NCBI RefSeq assembly: GCF_013214165.1
Contig: NZ_JABSSM010000046.1
Location: forward strand, 1-34,350
Direction of reading: 5' to 3'
Source: Shewanella sp.
GTDB taxonomy: Bacteria; Pseudomonadota; Gammaproteobacteria; Enterobacterales; Shewanellaceae
Length of the DNA: 34,350 nt
The notes beneath the pieces are model-generated. The model made no database searches and had not been told where the DNA came from. It was given only the letters and a program-made list of their open reading frames with translations. The translations under genes and the position numbers were made by a program. Of the stretch, positions 24,366 to 32,870 are shown piece by piece (within the stretch, counting starts at the first letter, position 1; every line of letters starts with the position of its first letter).

Positions 24366-27089
24366 CTAGAACTTATATGAAGCCGCAAAGGCATAGGTAG
24401 CGCCGTAAGTGAACTGATCCACAATCGCCAGTTTTTCATCGCCCACGATTGCCGTGTAAGGCTCATCGGTTAAATTAATGCCTTGTAGCATAATCGTGAG
24501 GCCTTCTAACGACCCTGAAGTAAAGGCGTAACTGACTTGTGCATCGACTAAGGTTTCAGCTTCGGTTTGTCTTAAGGTACGTTCCGCGGCAAAGTTGGGT
24601 AATTCACCGATGTAACGATCTCTGTAACGGGTGCTTATCCGGGCTGAAAAGCCGTTGTATTCATAATACACAGTCGCGCTATACACATTTTTAGACAATC
24701 CAGGCAGTGGACTAGACTCGGCATCTGGCCCATTGGGTAAGATGTTACTTTCGGTCATAGAGCCACTCAATACCGTACCGAAATCAGATAAAAAGTCTGC
24801 AATTAGCTCGCCAGATAAGGCAAGACTGGCTTCAAAACCATGAATCGTCCCGCCATCACCATTGGCAGGAGCACTGGTAAATCCTTTAAAATATACAGGA
24901 TTTAGCACGCCGGTATCATAACCGGTGAAATCGGTTTCTACTGGCTGATTATAAACATAGGAGTCCAGCTCCTTATAAAATGCGGCCAAGGCAAAGTAGC
25001 CAGTGCTGTCATCGAAATAATGCTCGAAGGATAAATCTATCGCATCGGATTTCCATGGTTTTAGTGCTGGGTTTCCGCCGCCGGCGCTCCAAGGAGTCGT
25101 GGCTAACGTAGTGCCCTTTTCTTTCGCTGGATCTAAGCCATAGGTTGAAGACGCGCGTAACTCATCCATGCGGGGGCGAGTAATGCTGCGGCTGACGCCT
25201 AAACGAAGCACATCTGAATTGGTGATCTCTAGACTCAAGTTCAGGCTGGGTAATAAATCTGAATAACTCGCGCCCAGCTCCACCGGCACTAAGGTTAAGC
25301 TGCCATCGATGACACTGGCTGAATTAGCCTTAGATGATTGCTCTACACCTATGTATTGCAAGCCAAAGTTACCAGATAAATAATAATCACTGATATCGAT
25401 GTCAATATCTGCCATAACGAAGGCCGTGATGATCTCTTCTTCCACCGACCAACTACGAGTGGATAGGCCTATGTTCTCCGCCTTAATCCATTCATAAGTG
25501 TCACTGTGCATAGAGGAAGGGTCGAGTGCGTAAAAGTCACCTTGGCCGGAGAAAGAATCATTCATCACCACCGCATCGTCTGGAACGCTATCACTCGCGC
25601 CTTCTGCTAAGGCGAAAGACCATTGGCTATGCTGCTTATCTTTCTCTCTTCTATCGAAGTTGATACCGACATGCAATTGGCTGATAAAGCTATTATTCAG
25701 GCTGTAAGAGGCGGCTAACTTGAGCTGCAGCATATCATCTGTGATACGTGGGTTCATGGTGTCCCCCAGATGTCCGCCCTCGACAAATTCGGCGCCCCAT
25801 CCCATAGGGTTACCCAACTTGAGCTTATCTCTATCGGTAAAATCTTTGCTGTTGGAAAATTGATGACCATCTTCATGTAACTCGAAGCTGAGCTCATTCA
25901 GTGGGTCGGTATTATAATACTGTAATTGGGTGTTCCAATCTGAACGGTCCGCCCTTGAGTAGCTCAAATCAGTTTCAAATTGCCAGTCATCACCGATGGA
26001 AAATTGAGTATTCCAACCTATGGCATAAAGCTTAGATTCGCGTTCATCGAGTTTAGTATGCACCACAGAGGTAGGGATATGTACGGTACCTTTGGTAACG
26101 ATATCATTTTCAACGGTAAACCCAGGCTCTATAGCGCCGCCTGACCAGAAGAGCTGCTGCTCTATGCCACGCCACAACACATCCTCTTCGAAGTCGGTAT
26201 AAAAAATATCCACCGAGGTGTTAAAGGTATCTGAGGGTTCATACTCGATTGTCCCCATCACAGAATTACGCTTTAAGGTGTTTGATTGCGCGAAAGGCTT
26301 AATACCACCGAGCATTTGTAAATCACCTGGCTCGAACGGGACATTAGCATCTGTTGAGCTGAGCCCACCCCATGCGGCGGGAAGCAGCCCATCCCAGTAG
26401 CCATCTCGTCTGCTTTGGGTGGCGATTTCACTGCTGGAAATCCCCAACATCAGACCGATAGTATCGTCTGCATATTGATCGATATATGAAAATGTTAACC
26501 TGTGACCATCGTTATCGGCATCCGGATTTAATGCTTCATATTCATTTTTTTCATAGGCGCCACTGATGAAAAATGTTTGTTTGCCATGGGCTAGAGGCTT
26601 CAAGGTATGTAGATCTACGGTGCCGGCAATGCCCTGACCGATAAGAGACGCATCGGGTGTCTTATACACGGTAGCGCCGCTTAGAAGCTCTGACGGATAC
26701 TGATCATATTCGACACTGCGGTTGTCGCCGGTACTGACCATTTGACGACCATTTAACAAGGTGGTGCTAAAGTCCGGTGCCATGCCCCGAATACTCACGG
26801 TTTGGGTTCGACCGTTTATGCGTTGACCCGCCAGGCCTGGCAATCTTGCCAGTGACTCTGCAATACTGACATCGGGTAATTTACCTATGTCTTCCGCGGT
26901 GAGTGCCTCTACGATAGAGCTGTTGTCTTTTTTCAGTAATTGCGCCTTGATAATGCTAGAACGTATTCCAGTCACCTCAATAACGTCCATAACTTCTTGT
27001 TCTTTAACTTCTTCGGCTAATATTACAGAACTGTATGCCAATCCGGCGGTCATGAGTGCGATCGATATCGCATTGAGCTTTATCATTTT
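24366..27089 (-). CDS. TonB-dependent outer-membrane receptor (TIGR01782-like)
   Basis: A 907-residue outer-membrane receptor that takes up oligosaccharides with energy from TonB-ExbBD. The ATG at 27089 is preferred over a TTG at 27137: it has AAGAGA seven bases before it and gives a clean signal peptide (MKMIKLNAISIALMTAGLAYS...ILAEE). The plug domain (about 45-165) includes VTGIRSSIIKAQ, DVSIAESLARLPGLAGQRINGR, SIRGMAPDFSTTLLNGRQ and YKTPDASLIGQGIAGTVDL, the hallmarks of the Xanthomonas/Caulobacter-type carbohydrate receptors. The barrel ends in Phe (AFAASYKF). The gene follows the secreted hydrolase, and the gap between them is filled by that gene's duplicated tail. Confidence 0.95.
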   Translation of the reverse strand, partial: KMIKLNAISIALMTAGLAYSSVILAEEVKEQEVMDVIEVTGIRSSIIKAQLLKKDNSSIVEALTAEDIGKLPDVSIAESLARLPGLAGQRINGRTQTVSIRGMAPDFSTTLLNGRQMVSTGDNRSVEYDQYPSELLSGATVYKTPDASLIGQGIAGTVDLHTLKPLAHGKQTFFISGAYEKNEYEALNPDADNDGHRLTFSYIDQYADDTIGLMLGISSSEIATQSRRDGYWDGLLPAAWGGLSSTDANVPFEPGDLQMLGGIKPFAQSNTLKRNSVMGTIEYEPSDTFNTSVDIFYTDFEEDVLWRGIEQQLFWSGGAIEPGFTVENDIVTKGTVHIPTSVVHTKLDERESKLYAIGWNTQFSIGDDWQFETDLSYSRADRSDWNTQLQYYNTDPLNELSFELHEDGHQFSNSKDFTDRDKLKLGNPMGWGAEFVEGGHLGDTMNPRITDDMLQLKLAASYSLNNSFISQLHVGINFDRREKDKQHSQWSFALAEGASDSVPDDAVVMNDSFSGQGDFYALDPSSMHSDTYEWIKAENIGLSTRSWSVEEEIITAFVMADIDIDISDYYLSGNFGLQYIGVEQSSKANSASVIDGSLTLVPVELGASYSDLLPSLNLSLEITNSDVLRLGVSRSITRPRMDELRASSTYGLDPAKEKGTTLATTPWSAGGGNPALKPWKSDAIDLSFEHYFDDSTGYFALAAFYKELDSYVYNQPVETDFTGYDTGVLNPVYFKGFTSAPANGDGGTIHGFEASLALSGELIADFLSDFGTVLSGSMTESNILPNGPDAESSPLPGLSKNVYSATVYYEYNGFSARISTRYRDRYIGELPNFAAERTLRQTEAETLVDAQVSYAFTSGSLEGLTIMLQGINLTDEPYTAIVGDEKLAIVDQFTYGATYAFAASYKF

Positions 27090-27137
27090 CATTTTTATAT
27101 CTCTTGTTATTTTTATGTCTGCCAATTCTCGTATCAA

Positions 27138-27359
27138 TGATTAAACTTCATATGATCCAATTTTTGTTTCAAATAACCATTGTTGTGTAGAGCTCTGTAG
27201 GTAATATCTTTATTTTTTGTTTATTGTAAGGCCCGTGCCACGCCCCTATGACTAAACATCATATGATCAAAGCCTTGTTTCAAATAAGCATTGTTGCGCA
27301 GGGCATCGTAGGTAATATCTTGATTTTTTGTTTGTTGTAAGGCCCGGGCTACGCCCAGT
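27138..27359 (-). repeat. 111-bp tandem duplication of the glycoside hydrolase C-terminus
   Basis: 27138-27248 and 27249-27359 are two tandem units of exactly 111 bp (37 codons), roughly 80% identical. The upstream unit (27249-27359) lies inside the hydrolase gene. Reading on, the protein begins a second GVARALQ and then hits TAA where the first unit has CAA (Gln). Past that stop the frame stays open for 29 more residues, encoding a diverged copy of the same C-terminal segment (TKNKDITYRALHNN...) to a TGA at 27134-27136. Confidence 0.93.
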
Positions 27360-29140
27360 ACTTGCAAGCCTAAATTCCACGAACCTTTCAGTGAATTCCA
27401 ATGAAACTCGGTTCCGCTAGTGCCCAAGCCAAATGACTCAATATTATTTAAGGGGGTGAATGATTTTTGAGTTTGAATAAGGTAATTGAACACGGCATTA
27501 AATGTTTGCGGATCTTCGGCTGAAATCATGGCGGCGTAATGGGGCGCTACAACAGGATAAGAGACACCAGGCCAGTTGACGCCATCATGAAAACCGCCAT
27601 GACCTCCGACACCCCATGCCTTATATTCATCACTCGCGGCCACCATCCATTTTTCGGGTACCTCTGCGGCGCTAAAGCCAAACAGCCCTAAATTATCGTA
27701 AGCTAGCCATTGATCTCCATAGTGACTGGCAAGATGTTGCTGCTGTTTGATTCGCATCTCACTGCGATATTGTGCCCAATTATTGCCCCACGCATCGGCA
27801 GTTCCAGTATTAACGGGGAAAAACAGAGCAGCCATCTCATCATTAAAACCTGATCCATCCCATGTAGGCGCGTATTGATACGCAGGATTTAATAAGTTTG
27901 TTTTTCCGGTAGCCGCCCCATGCAATACGCCAATGATGTAACTTTCAGAGCCAAACACATCCCAGCGCACATAGACAGTCGAACCATTTTGATCGACATA
28001 GGATAATAAGTTTCCCTGGCTATCATATCCATGCGAAACCGGTTCGGTATAATTATTGGTTAAGTCATTCCAATCGATATTTTCAGCCATTGCCTCTATC
28101 GGTGCCGAATTTATGCCTATGATGTTATCGGCCAATATTAATGCCGATAATGTAATGGCGGTGTCGACACTGGAATACTCAGATTGTGGTCTAAGCACCA
28201 TTGAGCCTGAACTATTCATTTGTAGATAATGCGGTAATAACCCTTTCTGTGTGGGCCAAGACTGCATCTTATCGTGTATTTTTCGCACTATCATATCGGC
28301 ATCGAGGGCGTTAACATAACCCATTTCTTTACCGAGAGCGGTGGCGAGTGCAAATAATGCCGTGGCTGGCACACCCGCGGTCCCCCGGCCGTTATTACCT
28401 ACCGGTAACGCGCCCACTTCCCAACTGGCTCGCTCTCCGATTAAACCTAGATCACCATCATATTGATGACTCATATGCGCATAAGAGTAGAGAAATACCG
28501 CTTCTTCTGTGGTCAGTGCCGGCGACTGAATGACCACACCCAGCTCGTCAACTTTAGCCCAGCTGTTGGCAATACCTGAAATGAGGTTTATTTGTTTGAT
28601 ATCGAATGCTATCCCACCATTGGTGATATCGAGTTCTAAGGTATTAGTGCCGCCATCTAGGATGAAGGTCTGTGAATATTTAATCGCACCATCGCCATCG
28701 ATAACTTCTATTTTAAAATCACCCTGACCGTCCTTGATCGCCACCTTGATTGTTTCAATTTTAGATTGATAGGCCGACTCTATATAGGGCCCAAGAACTC
28801 GATGGGTATTCATCATCAAGTTCGGCGTAGCTATGTGGTAGGTATGCAGCCAGACCCCAGCCCAACCATTATCATTGGCAGATAAGTCTGCGATACCATC
28901 GCCCAAGGTAGCCTGACCGTTACCTCCCCACATGGCACCTAGGTCTGATCCTATTCTGGTATAAAACCAGCTGCGGCCGGGGACGCTCGTCCCTTCAAAG
29001 TCATCAATCACTACATAATCACTAGCAATAACAGCAGCATAACTGCTTGTCATCAGACAAGAACTCATCAAGGAAACAATCAATAAGACTATTTTTGATG
29101 TATTTATCATCTCGAATAAATGGCTATTTTTTTTGTTCAT
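27221..29140 (-). CDS. Secreted glycoside hydrolase, GH144/glycoamylase-like, with N-terminal beta-sandwich
   Basis: A secreted protein of 639 residues with a long signal peptide (to about 38, SSYAA). Residues about 40-205 form a beta-rich domain (VIDDFEGTSVPGRSWFY, NTLELDITNGGIAFDI), probably carbohydrate-binding. About 215-620 is an all-helical catalytic domain. The pieces RGTAGVPATALFALATALGKEMGY, QSEYSSVDTAITLSALIL, WDVFGSESYIIGVLHG and GVNWPGVSYPVVAPHYAAMIS resemble the glycoamylase/GH144 (alpha/alpha)6 barrel. GH144 enzymes include endo-beta-1,2-glucanases, which suits a neighbour GH3; DUF3131-type relatives are an alternative. ATG 29140 is chosen over 29152 for its upstream GGGTGAG. 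The C-terminus is altered by the 111-bp duplication. Confidence 0.75.
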   Translation of the reverse strand: MNKKNSHLFEMINTSKIVLLIVSLMSSCLMTSSYAAVIASDYVVIDDFEGTSVPGRSWFYTRIGSDLGAMWGGNGQATLGDGIADLSANDNGWAGVWLHTYHIATPNLMMNTHRVLGPYIESAYQSKIETIKVAIKDGQGDFKIEVIDGDGAIKYSQTFILDGGTNTLELDITNGGIAFDIKQINLISGIANSWAKVDELGVVIQSPALTTEEAVFLYSYAHMSHQYDGDLGLIGERASWEVGALPVGNNGRGTAGVPATALFALATALGKEMGYVNALDADMIVRKIHDKMQSWPTQKGLLPHYLQMNSSGSMVLRPQSEYSSVDTAITLSALILADNIIGINSAPIEAMAENIDWNDLTNNYTEPVSHGYDSQGNLLSYVDQNGSTVYVRWDVFGSESYIIGVLHGAATGKTNLLNPAYQYAPTWDGSGFNDEMAALFFPVNTGTADAWGNNWAQYRSEMRIKQQQHLASHYGDQWLAYDNLGLFGFSAAEVPEKWMVAASDEYKAWGVGGHGGFHDGVNWPGVSYPVVAPHYAAMISAEDPQTFNAVFNYLIQTQKSFTPLNNIESFGLGTSGTEFHWNSLKGSWNLGLQVLGVARALQQTKNQDITYDALRNNAYLKQGFDHMMFSHRGVARALQ

Positions 29141-29195
29141 AGGCTCACCCATCAGTTTTTATACTTGTTATTTTCTCGGCGATTTTATCCATAAC

Positions 29196-29219
29196 CGCTG
29201 TTTAGCATATACAACAGCG
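29196..29219. promoter_or_regulatory. Inverted repeat between the palindrome and the hydrolase gene
   Basis: CGCTGTT (29196-29202) and AACAGCG (29213-29219) form a 7-bp inverted repeat with a 10-bp spacer, about 60-80 bp upstream of the hydrolase start, in the likely leader or promoter. Confidence 0.35.
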
Positions 29220-29260
29220 TTAACCATCAATATTGCAATCCCTGTTAACATTGATTGAAC

Positions 29261-29276
29261 ATGTATACGTATACAT
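29261..29276. promoter_or_regulatory. Perfect 16-bp palindrome, probable LacI-family operator
   Basis: ATGTATACGTATACAT is a perfect even palindrome with a central CG, the layout of LacI/GalR-family operators. It lies about 120 bp upstream of the first gene of the minus-strand sugar locus. I saw no second copy near the other genes of the locus or by the regulator gene. Confidence 0.7.
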
Positions 29277-29499
29277 TATGGATAAAAAATAACCTTGTCA
29301 ATGATAATCTCGATCTAATATCATGCTTAGATGCCTAGTGGCTGGGTGACACAGCCTCAAAGAGGCGAACCAGAACGGTTAGGGATGAGGTAACATTAGT
29401 CTGACTAATACTTATTGAAGTGTTAGTTTAAATGTTAACAACTTGGGGTAAAACACCCGAGACTCAACACCTTGATGCCAAATGCCGGTATTGTCATTG

Positions 29500-29527
29500 C
29501 CGAGGTTCATCAGGGAACTCACCTCGG
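29500..29527 (+). promoter_or_regulatory. Leader hairpin before the ABC operon
   Basis: CCGAGGT (29500-29506) and ACCTCGG (29521-29527) can pair just ahead of the ATPase ribosome site (GGAG near 29535). The rest of 29277-29542 should contain the rightward promoter; no gene is seen there. Confidence 0.35.
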
Positions 29528-29542
29528 CTAACATGGAGCCTT

Positions 29543-30211
29543 ATGACGGATCAGACAGTTCAACTGCGAGGCATCACCAAAGCGTTTATCGATGGCGGCG
29601 TGTGTCATAATGTCCTCGATAAACTCGAGTTACTGCTCGCCCAAGGTGACACCATAGCGCTCACAGGTGCCAGCGGGAGTGGCAAGAGCACCTTATTGAA
29701 TGTTATTGCCGGGTTCGAGCGGCCCGATGCTGGCTCCCTTAGCCTGCTAGGCGTGAATACTTCGCCATGGAATGACAGTCACTGGAGCCATTTCAGGCGC
29801 GTCTCTTTGGGCGTAGTGTTTCAACAATTTAACCTGCTGACCCCGCTTAACGTCGAAGATAACATCGCATTTCCACTCAGACTCAATGGCTTAGATTGGA
29901 GCCCCTGGTGCGATCACCTGCTCGATCGCTTAGGTCTGAGGCCATTACTCGAGCGCCATGTCGAAGCCTTATCCGGTGGTCAACAACAAAGAGTCGCCAT
30001 CGCCCGGGCACTGGCCCATAAACCCAGGCTCCTGTTAGCCGATGAGCCCACTGGCAACTTAGATCAGCTCGCCAGTATAGAGGTAATGAGGCTCTTATGT
30101 GAACTGGCAGCAGAGCAGGACACCAGCATCATCATGGTCACCCACAGCATGGAATGCGCCGAGTTTATGCAACGCCGCTGGCATCTGGATAATGGCCAGA
30201 TCCATGAATAA
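29543..30211 (+). CDS. ABC transporter ATP-binding protein, MacB/LolD type
   Basis: A 222-residue ABC ATPase. It has the Walker A GASGSGKST (about residue 40-48), Q-loop VVFQQFNLLTPLNVEDNI, signature LSGGQQQRVAIARAL, Walker B LLLADEPTGNLD and the switch His in MVTHS. The long Q-loop sequence and DEPTGNLD are those of the MacB/LolD/FtsE group, which works with FtsX-fold permeases on lipoproteins or peptides. A frame opens upstream at 29432 but the ATG at 29543 has GGAG at four bases and gives the normal start. Its stop overlaps the start of the permease by 8 bp, indicating translational coupling. Confidence 0.95.
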   Translation: MTDQTVQLRGITKAFIDGGVCHNVLDKLELLLAQGDTIALTGASGSGKSTLLNVIAGFERPDAGSLSLLGVNTSPWNDSHWSHFRRVSLGVVFQQFNLLTPLNVEDNIAFPLRLNGLDWSPWCDHLLDRLGLRPLLERHVEALSGGQQQRVAIARALAHKPRLLLADEPTGNLDQLASIEVMRLLCELAAEQDTSIIMVTHSMECAEFMQRRWHLDNGQIHE

Positions 30212-32714
30212 TATCGGGGTCATCCCCATGACTAGGCTCTGCCTTGGGCTCTTCTTGGCCCATTATCGCCAAGCCCCTCTGCAGGCTGGTGCCATCAGTA
30301 TCGGTATTATTCTGGCTGTCACCTTGCTGATTGGGGTTCGCACCACCAATGAAAACGCCATTCAGAGCTACGGCTCTGCCACCGAGCTACTGAGCCTGCA
30401 AGCCAAATGGTCCGTCACTGCGCCACTTGGCAGTAAGTGGCTCGACGAACGCCTGTACCTGGATATGCGCGCCGACGGTTTCAACAATAGTCTGCCTGTC
30501 TTGCAAGGCGTGACCAGCGACTCGAATGGCAAACGTTGGCGCATTCAAGGCAGCGATCTTATGGCCGCCCTCACCGCTTTCCCAGCCTCAGCTTCTCGCA
30601 TCACGAGTGAAGCCAGAACTAACGCTGGCCGCGGGCTATTCTCGGTAAATATTCCCCTAGGAGATATCTTATCCGGCGCGCCCATAGTACTGACCAGCAA
30701 ATCATTGGCGGAGCAACTCTCCCAAGACGGCGATCTGGTACTCGGGGGCGTGAAGATGAGTGTTATCGCCTTAGACGATGCCAGTAATTTGGGCTCTGAT
30801 ATCTTAATGGATATCTCTCTGGCCCAGCGCATACTCAAACAGCCCAATAAACTCAGCTATATCGCCCTCTTCTCCGACATCAGCAGTGACAAGGGCCAGT
30901 TGGAGCGGCTTATTGGACATCGAGGCGTGTTAGTAGAGAGTGATAATGGCGCTGGCCTCACCGCCCTCACCGAGAGCTTTCACCTTAACCTGACCGCCAT
31001 GAGCCTGCTGGCCTTCGTGGTCGGCCTGTTTATCGCCTATAACGGGGTTCGCTATAGCTTACTCAAGCGGCAGAGGTTACTGACACAGCTACAGCAACAA
31101 GGCATAGCCAAGGCCCCCCTAATGTTGGCTCTGTGTATCGAGCTTCTGCTCTTGGTCATCATGGGTTCAGTCATAGGATTTATGCTGGGATTGCAGCTCA
31201 GTCATTGGCTGCAGCCCATGGTTTCGGTCACATTGGAGCAGCTTTATGGCGCTAAGATATTTCCGGGCCAATGGCAATGGAGCTGGTTGTTTCAGGCTAT
31301 AGGCCTGACGTTTTTCGCCGCGCTGGCAGCTTCGGCGTCATTATTTTTTCGGCTAGTCCGTCAGCCTCTGGCCGGTAATTCGAGCCAATTTATTCAGCAA
31401 AAAAGTGCCGATAACATCTATCGCTATCAATTATTGATTGCCATCACCCTCGGACTAGTGGCATCGATTTCACTGCCCTTCAGCCAAGACTATCGCTACA
31501 CCATGGCCCTGCTTAGTCTGGTGGTCATCGCCATCCCCTTAGCCCTGCCCTGGTCTCTGGCATTTATGGTCAAGCAGCTATTAAAGATAACGCCTAAGGG
31601 TCTATTGCATTATCAGGTCGCCGAGACCAGGGAGCTAATCGCCCCCCTGTCGCTGGCCATGATGGCCATGTTATTAGCGCTGACGGCCAATATATCCATG
31701 AACACCTTAGTGGGCAGCTTCGAGAGCACCTTGAAAAACTGGCTCGATGCCAGACTCCATGCCGAGCTCTATATCAGGCCAGCATCCCATCAAATTGCCG
31801 AGGTGGAAGCCTTTTTGACCAGACACCAGCATGTGGATGCCCTCTATCAATATTGGCAGCTAAGCAGTAAACAAGACACGCTGCCCATCAATATCGTCAC
31901 TCGAGATAAGCAGTCCCTAACCGAGACCACAGTATTTAAACAGACTGTGGACAATATGTGGCCCGCATTTTTTGCTAATAAACTGGTGCTGATCAGCGAG
32001 CCACTGGCCATCAAGTTACATCTCCGGTTAGGGGATAGCATAGACTTACAGGCTCTGCCAGATAATCACTTTACCGTGGGCGGCGTGTTCTACGATTATG
32101 GTAATCCCTACGGCGAGGTCATCATCTCACCCGAGACTTGGCGAGCCAATGGCTTTCCAGCGACCCCCATGAGTCTGGCCATAAACCTTACTGGAGACAC
32201 CGACAAATTCAAACAAGAGCTACAGCAGGTATTTTCGATACCCGACGCCATGATATTTAGCCAGAAGAAGATTAAGCAGCAGGCGATCATCATGTTTAAG
32301 CGCACCTTCTCTATCACCCAGGCATTAAACTCCTTGACCCTGCTCGTGGCGGCCATCGGCTTATTTAGCGCCTGTTTCATGGTGACCCAAGCGAGAATGG
32401 CGCCCATGGCCAGGCTCTACACCTTAGGAGTCACTCGCCGTCAGCTCACTGCACTCGTCTTCGGTCAGATCTTGATTATCGTCTTGCTTACCTGCCTGGT
32501 AGCCCTGCCAATGGGCGCCATTTTAGGTTATCTGCTGATCAATAAACTCACCCTACAAGCCTTCGGCTGGAGTATCGCCATGGAATGGGATTGGTTTGCC
32601 TATGGCCAGGTGGTCTTGCTGGCTCTGGTCTCCAGCTTATTAGCCGTGGCTTTTCCCTTGTATATGCAAACCAAGCAAGCGCTGATCGCTAGCCTGCAGA
32701 AGGAAGTGATATGA
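30204..32714 (+). CDS. FtsX-fold ABC permease
   Basis: An inner-membrane permease of about 836 residues with two FtsX-type modules. An N-terminal helix (LGLFLAHYRQAPLQAGAISIGIILAVTLLIG) is followed by a periplasmic domain to about 260. Three helices then follow (about 270-400), a middle helical region (about 410-510), a second periplasmic domain (about 520-690), and three final helices (from TQALNSLTLLVAAIGLFSACFMV). I place the start at the ATG overlapping the ATPase stop (30204); ATG 30228 is possible. The C-terminus and the following lipoprotein start are duplicated in tandem. It works with the preceding ATPase; the substrate is not evident. Confidence 0.9.
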   Translation: MNNIGVIPMTRLCLGLFLAHYRQAPLQAGAISIGIILAVTLLIGVRTTNENAIQSYGSATELLSLQAKWSVTAPLGSKWLDERLYLDMRADGFNNSLPVLQGVTSDSNGKRWRIQGSDLMAALTAFPASASRITSEARTNAGRGLFSVNIPLGDILSGAPIVLTSKSLAEQLSQDGDLVLGGVKMSVIALDDASNLGSDILMDISLAQRILKQPNKLSYIALFSDISSDKGQLERLIGHRGVLVESDNGAGLTALTESFHLNLTAMSLLAFVVGLFIAYNGVRYSLLKRQRLLTQLQQQGIAKAPLMLALCIELLLLVIMGSVIGFMLGLQLSHWLQPMVSVTLEQLYGAKIFPGQWQWSWLFQAIGLTFFAALAASASLFFRLVRQPLAGNSSQFIQQKSADNIYRYQLLIAITLGLVASISLPFSQDYRYTMALLSLVVIAIPLALPWSLAFMVKQLLKITPKGLLHYQVAETRELIAPLSLAMMAMLLALTANISMNTLVGSFESTLKNWLDARLHAELYIRPASHQIAEVEAFLTRHQHVDALYQYWQLSSKQDTLPINIVTRDKQSLTETTVFKQTVDNMWPAFFANKLVLISEPLAIKLHLRLGDSIDLQALPDNHFTVGGVFYDYGNPYGEVIISPETWRANGFPATPMSLAINLTGDTDKFKQELQQVFSIPDAMIFSQKKIKQQAIIMFKRTFSITQALNSLTLLVAAIGLFSACFMVTQARMAPMARLYTLGVTRRQLTALVFGQILIIVLLTCLVALPMGAILGYLLINKLTLQAFGWSIAMEWDWFAYGQVVLLALVSSLLAVAFPLYMQTKQALIASLQKEVI

Positions 32715-32870
32715 TGCCCAAGCCCCCCCTAGTCATGCAAGCCTGCTTATTATTGGCCGTCCAATTCCGCCTTTATAAGCACCAGACCAAGCAAGCGCTG
32801 ATCGCTAGCCTGCAGAGGGAAGTGATATGATGCCCAAGCCACCCCTAGTCATGCAAGCTTGCTTATTATT
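32637..32870 (+). repeat. ~116-bp tandem duplication across the permease/lipoprotein junction
   Basis: Copy 1 (about 32637-32752) holds the last codons of the permease and the first codons of a lipoprotein-like start. Copy 2 (about 32753-32870) repeats this at an offset of 116 bp. From 32670/32786 the copies are almost identical (CCAAGCAAGCGCTGATCGCT and the following 60 or so bases); the upstream parts are more diverged. Confidence 0.9.
32711..32830 (+). CDS. 39-codon chimeric ORF created by tandem duplication
   Basis: The ATG at 32711 overlaps the permease stop (ATGA), and the TGA at 32828-32830 overlaps the AttH-like ATG (ATGA). The predicted peptide begins with the lipoprotein leader (MMPKPPLVMQACLLL) and ends with the permease tail (TKQALIASLQREVI). 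An AAGGA site precedes it. So the duplication inserted a small frame that keeps translational coupling through the operon. Whether the peptide is stable or does anything is unknown. Confidence 0.45.
   Translation: MMPKPPLVMQACLLLAVQFRLYKHQTKQALIASLQREVI

Noticed and set aside
29432..29542. Longer N-terminus for the ABC ATPase
   Set aside because: The added residues look unlike any ABC protein, and the ATG at 29543 has a good ribosome site.
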